DNA from: Actinomycetota bacterium
GTDB taxonomy: Bacteria; Actinomycetota; Thermoleophilia; Gaiellales; Gaiellaceae
Length of the DNA: 19,282 nucleotides
Direction: 5' to 3'
NCBI GenBank assembly: GCA_005883245.1
Contig: VAXT01000167.1
Span: forward strand, 1 to 19,282
Positions 1-9,824 of this stretch are shown piece by piece. The notes beneath the pieces were generated by a model, which had not been told where the DNA came from, searched no databases, and saw only the letters and a program-made list of their open reading frames with translations. The position numbers and the translations under genes were made by a program. The stretch's first letter is position 1; each line of letters begins with the position of its first letter.

Positions 1-1120
1 TCGCTTTCGCCCCGAGCGACTCCGCGATGTCGCAGGCGGCGTTGGACATCGCCTGGCCGACGGTCGGCTCTTCGCTGGCTTGCGGAAGCTCGTGCCGGTA
101 TCCGAGGCTGGGCTCGACAGCGCGAGAGATCTGGTCCATGTACGCGACCGCCTCGACCGGAAACTCCCCGAGGGCGGTCTCGCCGGAGAGCATCAGCGCC
201 GAGCTGCCGTCGAGGACCGCATTCGCGACGTCGCTCGCCTCGGCGCGGGTCGGGTCCGCGTGGTAGATCATCGACTCGAGCATCTGAGTCGCGGTGATCA
301 CCGGCCGAGCGCGCTCCAGGGCCGCAAGGATGATCCGCTTCTGGATCAGCGGAACGAGCGCGGGGCCGATCTCGACGCCGAGGTCGCCGCGGGCGACCAT
401 GACCGCGTCCGTCTCGCGCAGGATCGAGTCGAGCGCGTCGACCGCCTCCGCCTTCTCGATCTTCGCGATCACGTGGGCGTGCGAGCCCGTGCCCGCGATC
501 AGGTCCTTGAGGTCGCGCACGTCAGCGGCGGAGCGGACGAACGAGAGCGCGACGAAGTCGACGCCGTGGTCGAGCGCGAAGTCGAGGTCGTCCATGTCCT
601 TGCGCGTGAGCGACGGAATCGGGACCGGCACCCCCGGCACGTTCACGCCCTTGTGCGGCGCGACGACCCCACCGGTGACGACCATGCACCTGGCACGGCC
701 ACCCTCGACCGACTCCACCCGCAGGTGGATGAGGCCGTCGTCGATGAGGATGTCGTGCCCCCGCTGGAGAACCTCGCCGACCGCGGTCGGGCTGACCGGG
801 AGCTCGCCGTCGTTCGCCGACTCCTCCGCGGCCACGACCACCTCGTCGCCCCGGTCGAGCGTGACTGGCTCGTCGAGCTCGCCGATCCGCACCTTCGGCC
901 CTTGAAGATCGGCGATGATCGCGATCGGCCGTTCGACTTCCTCCGAGACCTCGCGCACGACCTCCATCAGCTGCGCGTGGTCCTCGTGCGTCCCGTGCGA
1001 GAAGTTGAGGCGCGCGGCATCCATCCCGGCGCGCGCCAGCTCGAGGACGGTCTCGCGCGACGACGAAGCGGGACCGAGCGTCGCGACGATCTTCGTCCGG
1101 CGAGGGAGCTCGGCGGACAT
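1..1120 (-). CDS. pyk: Pyruvate kinase, C-terminus cut off by window edge
   Basis: Converts phosphoenolpyruvate and ADP to pyruvate and ATP, the last step of glycolysis, in the cytosol. The reverse strand reads 373 uninterrupted codons from an ATG at 1120 to the window edge. Residues 7-20 (RRTKIVATLGPASS) are the classic N-terminus. ARLNFSHG (36-43) and the IIADLQGPKVRIG stretch (68-80) are substrate/nucleotide-binding segments. VIAKIEKAEAVDAL (217-230) holds the catalytic lysine and glutamate, MVARGDLGVE (241-250) binds metal, and TATQMLESM (276-284) is also typical. Family members are about 470-480 residues, so roughly the last 100 residues (the regulatory C-terminal domain) lie outside. 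It starts 10 bases after the eno stop, with no strong ribosome-binding site (only weak GCGAG), so it is probably co-transcribed with eno. The long plus-strand frames here are antisense shadows. Confidence 0.97.
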   Translation of the reverse strand, partial: MSAELPRRTKIVATLGPASSSRETVLELARAGMDAARLNFSHGTHEDHAQLMEVVREVSEEVERPIAIIADLQGPKVRIGELDEPVTLDRGDEVVVAAEESANDGELPVSPTAVGEVLQRGHDILIDDGLIHLRVESVEGGRARCMVVTGGVVAPHKGVNVPGVPVPIPSLTRKDMDDLDFALDHGVDFVALSFVRSAADVRDLKDLIAGTGSHAHVIAKIEKAEAVDALDSILRETDAVMVARGDLGVEIGPALVPLIQKRIILAALERARPVITATQMLESMIYHADPTRAEASDVANAVLDGSSALMLSGETALGEFPVEAVAYMDQISRAVEPSLGYRHELPQASEEPTVGQAMSNAACDIAESLGAKA

Positions 1121-1130
1121 ATGACGCAGA

Positions 1131-3101
<1,971 letters not shown>

Positions 3102-3105
3102 AGGG

Positions 3106-4131
3106 CTATTGCGTGGTGGAGGTCGTGCTGCTCTTCGGAGGCTCGTAGCCGACCTGGTAGGTCGTCTTCGACTCGAAGTCCTTCGTGGTCTGGTCGACCC
3201 ACTTCCGCATCTCCTCCTGCTTCTTCTGGCCGAGGAGCTGCTGGCGGATCGCCGTCTTGACCTCGGAGAGCTTCGTCACGCTCCGCGGCTTGACCGGCGT
3301 CAGGGCCTGGATCACGTGCCAGCCGTAGGACGTCTTGACCGGTTTGCCGATCTCATGCGTCTTGAGCGCGAAGGCGACCTTGTCGAACTCGGGCACCTGG
3401 CGGCCCTTCGAGATCGTGAGCTTGCCGCCCGAGTCCTTCGAGCTCGGGTCGGTCGAGTACTTCTTGGCCAGCGCGGCGAAGTTCGCGCCGTGCGTGAGCT
3501 GCTGGTAGATCTGATCGGCGAGCGCCTTCTTCTTCACGAGGATGTGGCGGACGTCGCGGCTCGCCGGCTGGATGTACTGGGACGTGTTCTTGGCGTAGTA
3601 GTCGGTGACGTCCTTGTCGTTGACCTGGACGCCGGCCGTCACCTTCTCGTAGATCTTGTTCTGGATGACGCTGGCGCGGACGTCGTCGCGCACCTGGTCG
3701 AGCGCGAGGTTCTGCTTCTTCATCTCGGCCTGGAACTTCTGCTCGCACGTCGAGTCGCACTTGCCGCTCTTGCCGAAGTACTGCGACTTGATCGTCGCGA
3801 GCTGCTTGTCGACGTCGGAGTCGGTCACCTTGATCCCGAGGTCGGCGGCCTTCTGCTCGAACTCGCAGCGCTGGACAAGGAACTGCATCGCCTGTTTGCG
3901 GAGCGCGACGTACTGGGGCGTGCCCGTGTCCGGCCACGCCTGCTTGTTCGCCTCGTAGTTCTTCTTCGCCTGGCCCATCAGACGATCGAATTGATCCTTC
4001 GAGATCTCGCAGTTGCCGACGACCGCGACGTCGTTCGCGGAGACGCTCTTGCGCTGGCTCCCGCAGCCGGCCGCAAGCGCGGCAGCCGCAACGGCGATGG
4101 CGAGGAAGGCGATCAGGCGGGTGGCTTTCAT
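3106..4131 (-). CDS. SurA/PrsA-like lipoprotein peptidyl-prolyl isomerase
   Basis: An exported parvulin-type prolyl isomerase, 341 residues. ATG 4131 gives a lipoprotein signal peptide: Lys2/Arg5, a hydrophobic Ala-rich core, and a lipobox ending ALAAGC with the lipidated Cys23. The frame is open further upstream, but those codons lie before the signal and overlap the end of mfd, so they are rejected. Residues 31-180 resemble the SurA N-terminal chaperone fold. Residues 190-280 are the PpiC domain (RDVRHILVKKKALA, then FAALAKKYSTDPSSKDSGG, and YGWHVIQ). The C-terminus is helical and ends in a Ser/Thr-rich tail. Extra cysteines at 41, 89, 125 and 129 could form disulphides outside the membrane. 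It lies 31 bases after mfd and four bases before mazG, so it is probably in the same transcript. No Shine-Dalgarno site is seen. The function is inferred: folding of secreted proteins at the cell surface. Confidence 0.88.
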   Translation of the reverse strand: MKATRLIAFLAIAVAAAALAAGCGSQRKSVSANDVAVVGNCEISKDQFDRLMGQAKKNYEANKQAWPDTGTPQYVALRKQAMQFLVQRCEFEQKAADLGIKVTDSDVDKQLATIKSQYFGKSGKCDSTCEQKFQAEMKKQNLALDQVRDDVRASVIQNKIYEKVTAGVQVNDKDVTDYYAKNTSQYIQPASRDVRHILVKKKALADQIYQQLTHGANFAALAKKYSTDPSSKDSGGKLTISKGRQVPEFDKVAFALKTHEIGKPVKTSYGWHVIQALTPVKPRSVTKLSEVKTAIRQQLLGQKKQEEMRKWVDQTTKDFESKTTYQVGYEPPKSSTTSTTQ

Positions 4132-4162
4132 GAAAAAAGAGCGCCATTTGCAGGGAGTTTCA

Positions 4163-7100
4163 TCACGCTGCCCGGCGCGTGTCGAGTATAGCATCGACCA
4201 ATCGCAGCGCTTCCGGGAACTCCGTGTGCTTAACCGAAACTTCATTTCGAGCGGTGCGATAGACGGCCGTGTCGACGCGATCGCGCAGAGCGCGTAGCTC
4301 TTCGGAACCGAGCACGAGCGGCCCGACCGTCGACTGCCCGCCCCGGAAGACGAGGTAGTCCGCGCCGAGTTGCGCGAGCTTGAGCTTCGCGGCCTGGATC
4401 GCGAACAGATTCTGGACGGGCTCGGGCAGAGGCCCGTAGCGGTCGATAGTCGCCGCCTCGAGCTCCGTCAGCTCGTCCTCGGTCTCCGTCAGCGCGAGCC
4501 GCCTGTGGAGGTCGATCTTCTGCGCCTCGGCGGGGATGTACTCGGCGGGGACGTAGGCGTCGATGCGCGCGTCGACACGGACCGGCCGCCCGACGGTTCG
4601 CCGCTCCCCGGCCAGCTCCGCGACCGCCTCGCCGAGGAGCTCGACGTAGAGCTCGAAGCCGAGTGCAGCCAGGTGCCCGTGCTGCTCGGCGCCGAGCAGC
4701 TCGCCCGCACCGCGGATCTCGAGGTCGCGCATCGCGATCGCGAAGCCGGCCCCGAGCTCGGTGTGGTCGGCCAGAGTCGCCAGTCGGGCGCGAGCTTCGG
4801 GCGTCAGCTCCGAGGCGTCCGGGTAGAAGAGGTACGCGTGGGCGAGGAGGTCGGAGCGGCCCACCCGTCCACGGATCTGGTACAGCTGCGCAAGGCCCAG
4901 TGCGTCGGCGCGCTCGACGATCAGCGTGTTCGCCTGTGGGATGTCGAGCCCGGACTCGATGATCGTCGTCGAGACGAGAACGTCTGCATCTCCTCGCAGG
5001 AACGCCAACATCCGCTCCTCGAGCTCGCGCTCGCGCATCTGCCCGTGCCCGACGGTGACGCGAACGGTCGGGACGAGCTGGCGGATCCGGTCGGCGGCCA
5101 TGTCGATCGTCTCCACTCGGTTGTGCAGGTAGAACGACTGGCCGCCGCGCGCAACCTCCCGTTCAAGTGAAGTCTTGACGAGCTCCTCGTCGTACTCGCC
5201 GACGTGCGTGCGGATCGGTCGCCGGCCCTCCGGTGGCGTCTCGATGATCGAGATGTCGCGTAGGCCGGACAGCGACATGTGCAGCGTGCGCGGGATCGGC
5301 GTAGCTGTGAGCGCGAGCACGTCGACCTCGAGCCGGAGCGAGCGCAGCAGCTCCTTCTGGGCGACGCCGAAGCGCTGCTCCTCGTCGACGATCACGAGGC
5401 CGAGCTCCTTCGGGATCACGTCGCGCGAGAGCACCCGGTGTGTTCCGATCAGGACGTCGACCTTCCCCGCCTGGAAGTCGGCCAGGATGCGCTTGACGTC
5501 GGCGGGCTTGCGGAAGCGGGAGACCATCTCGACCGTCACCGGGAAGTCGCGGTAGCGCTCGCGGAAGGTGTTCCAGTGCTGCTGCGCGAGCACCGTCGTC
5601 GGGACGAGCATCAGCGTCTGCTTGCCGTTGAGCGCGGCCGCGAACGCGGCGCGGACGGCGACCTCGGTCTTGCCGAAGCCGACGTCGCCGCAGACGAGCC
5701 GGTCCATGGGACGGGGCGCTTCGAGGTCCTCCTTGACGGCCTCGATCGCGGACGCCTGGTCGGTCGTCTCCCGGTACGGAAACGACGTCTCGAGCCGTTC
5801 CAGCCAGTCCTGTGAGAGGTCGTACGAGATGCCCTGCGCGTTCTGGCGGCGTGCGTAGAGCTGGAGGAGCTCACCCGCCAGCTCGCGGATCGCGGCGCGG
5901 GCGCGGCTCTTGAGGTGGTTCCACGCCTTGCCACCGAGCTTGGACAAGGTCGGCGCCTTCCCGTCGACGCCCACGTAGCGCGAGACCTTGCCGATCTGCT
6001 CGTGCGGGACATAGAGGCGGTCCTCGCCGCGGAAGGCGAGCTGGAGGTAGTCGCGCGTGATCCCCGCGACCTCGCGGGTCTCGAAGCCGAGCAGCTTGCC
6101 GATGCCGTGGTCCTCGTGGACGACGTGGTCCCCGGTGCGGAGCTCGGCGAAGGACTGGAGCGCGCGGCCGGCCGGTGCCGCGCGGCCGCGGGTGCGGCGG
6201 CGGAAGACCTGCGTGTCCGGAAGCAGCGCGAGCCCGAGGTCGCGCCAGACGAAGCCGCGGCGCGCGTGGGTGACGGCGAAGAGGAGCTCGGCCTCGTCCG
6301 GCAGGTCCTCGCCCTGGTCGATCAGGCGGGCCTCGACGCGGCGCAGGAGGTTCTGCGTGCGCAGTGCCTCGCCCTGGTGCGGGAACGCGACGATGGTTCG
6401 CAGGCCTCCGCGGACGAGCGCACGCAGCTCGTTCTCGGCTTCGGCAAGACCGCGTGCGGCGATCGCGGGCCGCTGCGCCTCGAACGAGAACGGCTGGCCG
6501 GAGGGAAGGGGATCGAGCTCGACTGCGTTCGTCAGGTCGACCGGCGTCAGCTCCTCTTGTTCCCAGAGCTCGCGCACATCGACCGGCTGCCACACGAAGT
6601 CGGGGCCGGACGGGATCGGCGAGACGAGGTCGGCCGGGATCGGCCTCGGCGCGTCGTCGGCCTCGTCGTCGGAAAGCCAGACGTCCTGGAGGTCGAGTCG
6701 GCGCTCGGCCGCGGCGTAGACGGTGACCTCATCGACGGGATGCAGCGTGCGCTGCGTGAACGGCGAGAAGGCGCGGATGCTCTCGACCTCGTCGCCGAAG
6801 AGCTCGATGCGGAGGGGCTCGCGGCCGGTCGTCGGATAGACGTCGACGATGCCGCCGCGCAGCGCGAACTGCCCGCGCTCCTGGGCCTGGTCGACGCGCT
6901 CGTAGCCGGCGAGCGCGAGGTCTTCCACGATCGCGTCGATGCCAGGGTCGTCTCCGGGGCGGAGGCGAATCGGCTCGGGCCGCGTCTCGGGTGGGGGCAT
7001 GGCTTCGGCGAGCGCGGCCGCGGATGCGCTGACGAGGCCGCCGCGGGCGAGCACATCGAGGGCGCGGGCCCGCTCGCCGACGAGGTGCGGCGGCGGCTCG

Positions 7101-7378
7101 AGGCCGGAGCCCCAGCTCACGCCCCGGCTCGGGAGCAGCGCGACTCGCTCGTCGCTCAGGTACCACGCGGCCGCTTCGGCGACGTCGCGCGCATCCGTGT
7201 CCTCCGGCGCGAGGACGACGAGCGGGCGGCCGAGCGCCTCGTACAGCGCCGAAACGACGAGCGGCAGCGCGGGCTCGGAGACACGCGCGCGCGTCTCGGG
7301 CAGCTCTTCGAAGAAGGAGCGGAAGCGCTCGTTGTCGGCGAGCTCGCGGACGAACGGGTGGAGAACGGGTCGGTCCAT
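4163..7378 (-). CDS. mfd: Transcription-repair coupling factor Mfd
   Basis: An ATP-driven DNA translocase that removes RNA polymerase stalled at lesions and recruits the UvrABC repair proteins. From ATG 7378 it has 1071 residues, slightly short of the usual 1100-1200. In order (numbered from ATG): a UvrB-like N-terminal module (about 1-320, including GQFALRGGIVDVYP); the CarD/TRCF-type polymerase-interacting domain (about 409-470, GDHVVHEDHGIGKLLG); and the helicase core with Walker A GDVGFGKTE (564-572), DEEQ (665-668), a TATPIPRTL motif, and motif VI QIRGRVGRS. The C-terminal TRCF D7 domain contains AAEL/LGAEQHGHL-type features. An in-frame GTG at 7423 would add 15 residues. I prefer ATG 7378 because its product begins like family members (HPFVRELADNERF). 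Neither start has a clear Shine-Dalgarno site. A G-rich leader lies upstream. Confidence 0.96.
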   Translation of the reverse strand: MDRPVLHPFVRELADNERFRSFFEELPETRARVSEPALPLVVSALYEALGRPLVVLAPEDTDARDVAEAAAWYLSDERVALLPSRGVSWGSGLEPPPHLVGERARALDVLARGGLVSASAAALAEAMPPPETRPEPIRLRPGDDPGIDAIVEDLALAGYERVDQAQERGQFALRGGIVDVYPTTGREPLRIELFGDEVESIRAFSPFTQRTLHPVDEVTVYAAAERRLDLQDVWLSDDEADDAPRPIPADLVSPIPSGPDFVWQPVDVRELWEQEELTPVDLTNAVELDPLPSGQPFSFEAQRPAIAARGLAEAENELRALVRGGLRTIVAFPHQGEALRTQNLLRRVEARLIDQGEDLPDEAELLFAVTHARRGFVWRDLGLALLPDTQVFRRRTRGRAAPAGRALQSFAELRTGDHVVHEDHGIGKLLGFETREVAGITRDYLQLAFRGEDRLYVPHEQIGKVSRYVGVDGKAPTLSKLGGKAWNHLKSRARAAIRELAGELLQLYARRQNAQGISYDLSQDWLERLETSFPYRETTDQASAIEAVKEDLEAPRPMDRLVCGDVGFGKTEVAVRAAFAAALNGKQTLMLVPTTVLAQQHWNTFRERYRDFPVTVEMVSRFRKPADVKRILADFQAGKVDVLIGTHRVLSRDVIPKELGLVIVDEEQRFGVAQKELLRSLRLEVDVLALTATPIPRTLHMSLSGLRDISIIETPPEGRRPIRTHVGEYDEELVKTSLEREVARGGQSFYLHNRVETIDMAADRIRQLVPTVRVTVGHGQMRERELEERMLAFLRGDADVLVSTTIIESGLDIPQANTLIVERADALGLAQLYQIRGRVGRSDLLAHAYLFYPDASELTPEARARLATLADHTELGAGFAIAMRDLEIRGAGELLGAEQHGHLAALGFELYVELLGEAVAELAGERRTVGRPVRVDARIDAYVPAEYIPAEAQKIDLHRRLALTETEDELTELEAATIDRYGPLPEPVQNLFAIQAAKLKLAQLGADYLVFRGGQSTVGPLVLGSEELRALRDRVDTAVYRTARNEVSVKHTEFPEALRLVDAILDTRRAA

Positions 7379-7449
7379 GACGAGCGACGGAACCGGGGTT
7401 CCGCGGGCTTGAATGCTATCCACGCGGTCGATGCAGAACTCGGGCGGGT

Positions 7450-7473
7450 CCCATCCCTAACCCCCACCCACCC
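7450..7473 (-). other. G-quadruplex motif in the pth-mfd gap
   Basis: On the minus (mfd sense) strand this 24-base run holds five G-tracts (3, 3, 5, 3 and 3 G) separated by loops of T, T, TTA and AT. This fits the G3+N1-7 quadruplex pattern, with two single-base loops. It lies 102 bases after the 5' end of the gap's pth side is left and 72 bases before the mfd ATG (27 before the alternative GTG), so it would be in the mfd leader or in the pth-mfd read-through RNA. Flanking AACCCC and GGGGTT could instead pair as a short hairpin. A regulatory effect is inference only. Confidence 0.55.
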
Positions 7474-7525
7474 GGGGTTCTCGAGGGTACGTGCTCCCGT
7501 GTGCCGCGACTGTGCCGGGTTCGAA

Positions 7526-8119
7526 TCAGTTGAAGCGCTGCTGCGCGGGCTCGAGGCCTTCTGCGGCGATCGCCTCCACGGCATCCGCAGCGCGGGCGAT
7601 CAGCGCGTCGACGTCCAGTTCCGGCTCGAACGCGGAGAGCACGTAGTCGGCGACCGGACGTCGGTCTCCGCGGCCCGGTCGGCCGACGCCCACGCGAAGC
7701 CGCAAGAAGTCCTGCGTCCCGAGCGCGGCGGCGATCGAGCGCAAACCGTTGTGCCCGGCGAGGCCCCCGCCACCGCGAGCCTGCAGGCGCCCGGGCTCGA
7801 GGTCGACGTCGTCGTGCACGACCAGGAGCTGTTCCGGCTCGACCTTGAAGAACCGCCGGGCGGCGGCGATCGACTTGCCCGAAACGTTCATGTACGTCTC
7901 AGGCTTCAGCAGCGCGAGCCGAAGCTCGCCGAGCCGGATCTCCGACAGCCGGCCGTCGAACTTCGACCGGAACGACCCGTCGTGGCGACGCGCGAGCTCG
8001 TCGACGACCATCCAGCCGGCGTTGTGCCGCGTCTGCTCGTACTCGCGTCCAGGGTTGCCGAGCCCCGCGACGAGCAGGTCCAGCGTCGAGGCCCGCTCGC
8101 CCCGACGAAACAGGCGCAT
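7526..8119 (-). CDS. pth: Peptidyl-tRNA hydrolase
   Basis: Cleaves peptidyl-tRNA released from stalled ribosomes so that tRNA can be reused; cytosolic and essential in most bacteria. The product has 197 residues (family about 185-200). Active-site residues are all visible: Asn22 in GLGNPG (19-24), His32 in TRHNAGW (30-36), Asn78 in YMNVSG (76-81), Asp103 in VHDDVDL (101-107) and Asn124 in AGHNGLRS (121-128). The start ATG 8119 is fixed by a good Shine-Dalgarno GAGGAG at 8126-8131, six bases upstream and lying inside the end of rplY. The rplY stop is three bases before this start codon, so the two are almost certainly translated together. This rplY-pth pair is a standard actinobacterial arrangement. 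Confidence 0.97.
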   Translation of the reverse strand: MRLFRRGERASTLDLLVAGLGNPGREYEQTRHNAGWMVVDELARRHDGSFRSKFDGRLSEIRLGELRLALLKPETYMNVSGKSIAAARRFFKVEPEQLLVVHDDVDLEPGRLQARGGGGLAGHNGLRSIAAALGTQDFLRLRVGVGRPGRGDRRPVADYVLSAFEPELDVDALIARAADAVEAIAAEGLEPAQQRFN

Positions 8120-8122
8120 GGA

Positions 8123-8848
8123 CTACTCCTCGGGCTGCTCTTTGCCGCCGGCCTCGGCCGGAGCCTCGCCTTCGCCCGCAGGAGCCTCGCCCTCGGGAGC
8201 CTCTTCGCCCTCCGGCACCTCGCCCTCGGGCAGCTCGCCCTCCTCGAGCTCCTCTTCCTCGACTTCGGGCTCGACGATCACCGTCGGAGCGGTCACCGTC
8301 GCCAGCACCGTCTCTTCGGGATCGTCGAGGAACGACACGCCGTCCTGAACAGGCAGGTCGACGAGGCGTAGCGTGTCGCCGATCGCCATCCCGCTCACGT
8401 CGAGCTCGAGGTGATCCGGGATCTCGAGCGGCAGCGCCTCGACCCTGATCTCGCGCTGAACCTGCGACAGGACGCCGCCTTCCTTCACCCCGGCGGACTC
8501 ACCGACCAGCTCGACGGAGACCTCGGCCTGGATCGGCTGGTCGAGCCGTACCTCGTGCAGGTCGATGTGCGCGAGCCGGCCGCTCGGCACGTCCTGCTGG
8601 TAGTCCTTGAGCACGGCGGGATGCGCCGTCTTCTGGCCCGCTAGGACAACGTCGAGGATCGCATGGAGGCCTGAGTCCCCGGACAGCGCGCGCCGCAGCT
8701 CGCGCTCGGGCACACAGAACGCGTGCGGCGTCTTGCCGCGCCCGTAGAGAACGCCGGGCACGAGACCTCCCCTGCGCAGCCGCCGCGAGTCGGCGGAGCC
8801 GCGCCCTTCGCGCTCGCTGACCTCCAGCTTCATGCGTTCGCCGGCCAT
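8123..8848 (-). CDS. rplY: 50S ribosomal protein L25, Ctc/TL5 long form
   Basis: Binds 5S rRNA in the large ribosomal subunit; long forms are also called general stress protein Ctc. The product has 241 residues from ATG 8848 or 236 from ATG 8833. The N-terminal beta-barrel domain (about 7-98) contains SRRLRRGGLVPGVLYGRG and HIDLHEV. The second TL5-type domain covers about 99-190. The last 50 residues (192-241) are a low-complexity acidic tail of Glu, Pro, Gly and Ala with repeated PEGE units, encoded by repetitive GAG/GGC-rich DNA. A TACACT hexamer (8860-8865) sits 11 bases before ATG 8848, which could make that a leaderless start, but no good -35 is seen. ATG 8833 matches family N-termini better (MKLEV) yet has no clear ribosome-binding site. 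I keep 8848, with the start uncertain. Confidence 0.94.
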   Translation of the reverse strand: MAGERMKLEVSEREGRGSADSRRLRRGGLVPGVLYGRGKTPHAFCVPERELRRALSGDSGLHAILDVVLAGQKTAHPAVLKDYQQDVPSGRLAHIDLHEVRLDQPIQAEVSVELVGESAGVKEGGVLSQVQREIRVEALPLEIPDHLELDVSGMAIGDTLRLVDLPVQDGVSFLDDPEETVLATVTAPTVIVEPEVEEEELEEGELPEGEVPEGEEAPEGEAPAGEGEAPAEAGGKEQPEE

Positions 8849-8879
8849 ATCGGCGGCGAAGTGTAGCGACGGGTTGCAG

Positions 8880-9053
8880 CTACTTCGAGATGTGGAGGTC
8901 GATCCCGAGCAGAATGAGCGGCCAGAGGAAGACCGCGAGCACGGCCGACCCGATCAGCCGGAGCGTGTCCAGATTCTTGAAATAGTGGTGCGAAGCGGCG
9001 ACTGCGATCCCCACGACCAGATAGACGATGCCGAGGAGGCTTGGTCTGAACAT
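8880..9053 (-). CDS. Tiny two-helix membrane protein, function unknown
   Basis: A 57-residue protein from ATG 9053 (64 residues if the in-frame ATG 9074 is used). It has two clear hydrophobic segments: about 5-20 (SLLGIVYLVVGIAVAA) and about 34-51 (LIGSAVLAVFLWPLILLG). They are joined by a short polar loop with SHHYFKNLD and followed by the short tail DLHISK. Coding character is convincing: hydrophobic codons cluster in the usual way and the gene fits between neighbours, 31 bases upstream of rplY. I recall similar short proteins in related actinobacteria but cannot name a family. The start is ambiguous; ATG 9074 lies in the loop of a small inverted repeat (CCCGC/GCGGG), and neither start has a Shine-Dalgarno site. 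No function should be assumed. Confidence 0.65.
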   Translation of the reverse strand: MFRPSLLGIVYLVVGIAVAASHHYFKNLDTLRLIGSAVLAVFLWPLILLGIDLHISK

Positions 9054-9157
9054 GCCCTGGAGGCCTACCCGCATAGGCGGGCGTGAAACTAGAAGAGTTC
9101 GGCTACGCAGCGTCGCTACGGGGAGTCACCGAGCCCGGCTTGGCCTGGAGCTCGGCT

Positions 9158-9190
9158 CCGTGCGACGCTCCGCAAGGGAGCGCCGCACGG
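9158..9190 (-). terminator. Long GC hairpin after the exported-protein gene
   Basis: Nine bases past the stop codon at 9200, the RNA-sense strand can fold CCGTGCG+G+CGCTCC against GGAGCG+T+CGCACGG. This is 14 pairs including one G-T wobble, with a five-base loop. There is no T-run after it, so it may be a Rho-independent-like terminator of the T-less kind suggested in actinobacteria, or an mRNA-stabilising 3' end. The surrounding 9054-9199 gap holds no other gene that I can support. Confidence 0.55.
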
Positions 9191-9199
9191 TTGGGGGAT

Positions 9200-9733
9200 C
9201 TATGGGCGGTACTGCTGGTGGAGGGAGCAGACGGCGTCGATGTTGACGCGCATCCAGACACCGCTCTCAAGGGGCTCGGCCAACTTGACCGGCTCTTTGC
9301 CATCGACGAGCTGAGACAACTGGGACGCAGTGATCGCGGTCGAGGGGAACCCTGCCCCGGGGAGCTCTCCCGTCCTGCTGAGGACGGTGATCTCCGCGGT
9401 TGCCGGCACCACGTAGGTGAGCAGGCGGTGGCCTTCTTCGACCACGTAGTTGTCGTTCGGAACGTCACTCGATCCCGTGTCTTCGAGCTTGGCCCGACTC
9501 GCCGTCACTCCACTGAGAAACCACGCCGGATCGAACCGCATCTCGAAGTGGTCTCCAGCGCGCGTCAGCGACTTGATGTGGCCGTACTGCGCGAGATCGC
9601 CGCACGGCCTCGCCACCGCTGCCGACGACGCTGCCGCTGAGGATGGGCCCGATGCGGCGAACAGGCGCCCGGACGCGAACACGGCCGCGGCGAGAATCAC
9701 AGCTCCTGCGATGAATATGAATGCTCTCTTCAT
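9200..9733 (-). CDS. Signal-anchored exported protein, function unknown
   Basis: A 177-residue protein with an N-terminal hydrophobic segment (KRAFIFIAGAVILAAAVFA, 2-20) after a basic start. It is a signal anchor or signal peptide, with no lipobox cysteine. A small Ala/Ser-rich linker (27-42) follows, then a compact domain (about 43-177) with the recognisable string GHIKSLTRAGDHFEMRFDPA (51-70), FLSGVTA (72-78), VPNDNYVV (91-98) and the C-terminal LHQQYRP. It has two cysteines, 44 and 169, that could pair outside the cell. I recall similar proteins without known function in soil actinobacteria. The start is fixed by a strong Shine-Dalgarno AGGAG five bases before ATG 9733. A terminator separates it from prs upstream, so it probably has its own promoter in the 128-base gap, though no clear -35/-10 pair is visible. 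In M. tuberculosis the lipoprotein gene lpqT occupies the same slot (positional, not sequence, argument). Confidence 0.8.
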   Translation of the reverse strand: MKRAFIFIAGAVILAAAVFASGRLFAASGPSSAAASSAAVARPCGDLAQYGHIKSLTRAGDHFEMRFDPAWFLSGVTASRAKLEDTGSSDVPNDNYVVEEGHRLLTYVVPATAEITVLSRTGELPGAGFPSTAITASQLSQLVDGKEPVKLAEPLESGVWMRVNIDAVCSLHQQYRP

Positions 9734-9737
9734 GACA

Positions 9738-9745
9738 TCTCCTTC
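9738..9745 (-). promoter_or_regulatory. Shine-Dalgarno deciding the start at 9733
   Basis: GAAGGAGA on the minus strand, with its AGGAG core five bases before ATG 9733. It discriminates this ATG from the longer open frame upstream, which runs into the prs region and is not coding. Confidence 0.85.
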
Positions 9746-9824
9746 GATCATTGACGTATCCATCGTGCTCACCGCCCGACGCAGCAGCCATGGACGGGAG
9801 ATGGGCGATCGATGGAATCCGGGG

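Noticed and set aside
4132..4245. In-frame upstream extension of the PPIase by 38 codons
   Set aside because: It overlaps the end of mfd and would place the lipoprotein signal peptide internally; ATG 4131 starts exactly at the signal peptide.
7513..7530. GGGTTCGAATC on the plus strand, like a tRNA T-loop box
   Set aside because: The bases on either side do not pair into a T-stem, no anticodon arm or acceptor stem can be found around it, and it overlaps the pth stop codon.
5915..8371. Very long plus-strand open frame (also 80-1255, 1320-3260 and 11870-13087)
   Set aside because: These are antisense shadows of minus-strand genes with recognisable motifs. Their translations are Arg/Asp/Val-rich without any domain, as expected in high-GC DNA.
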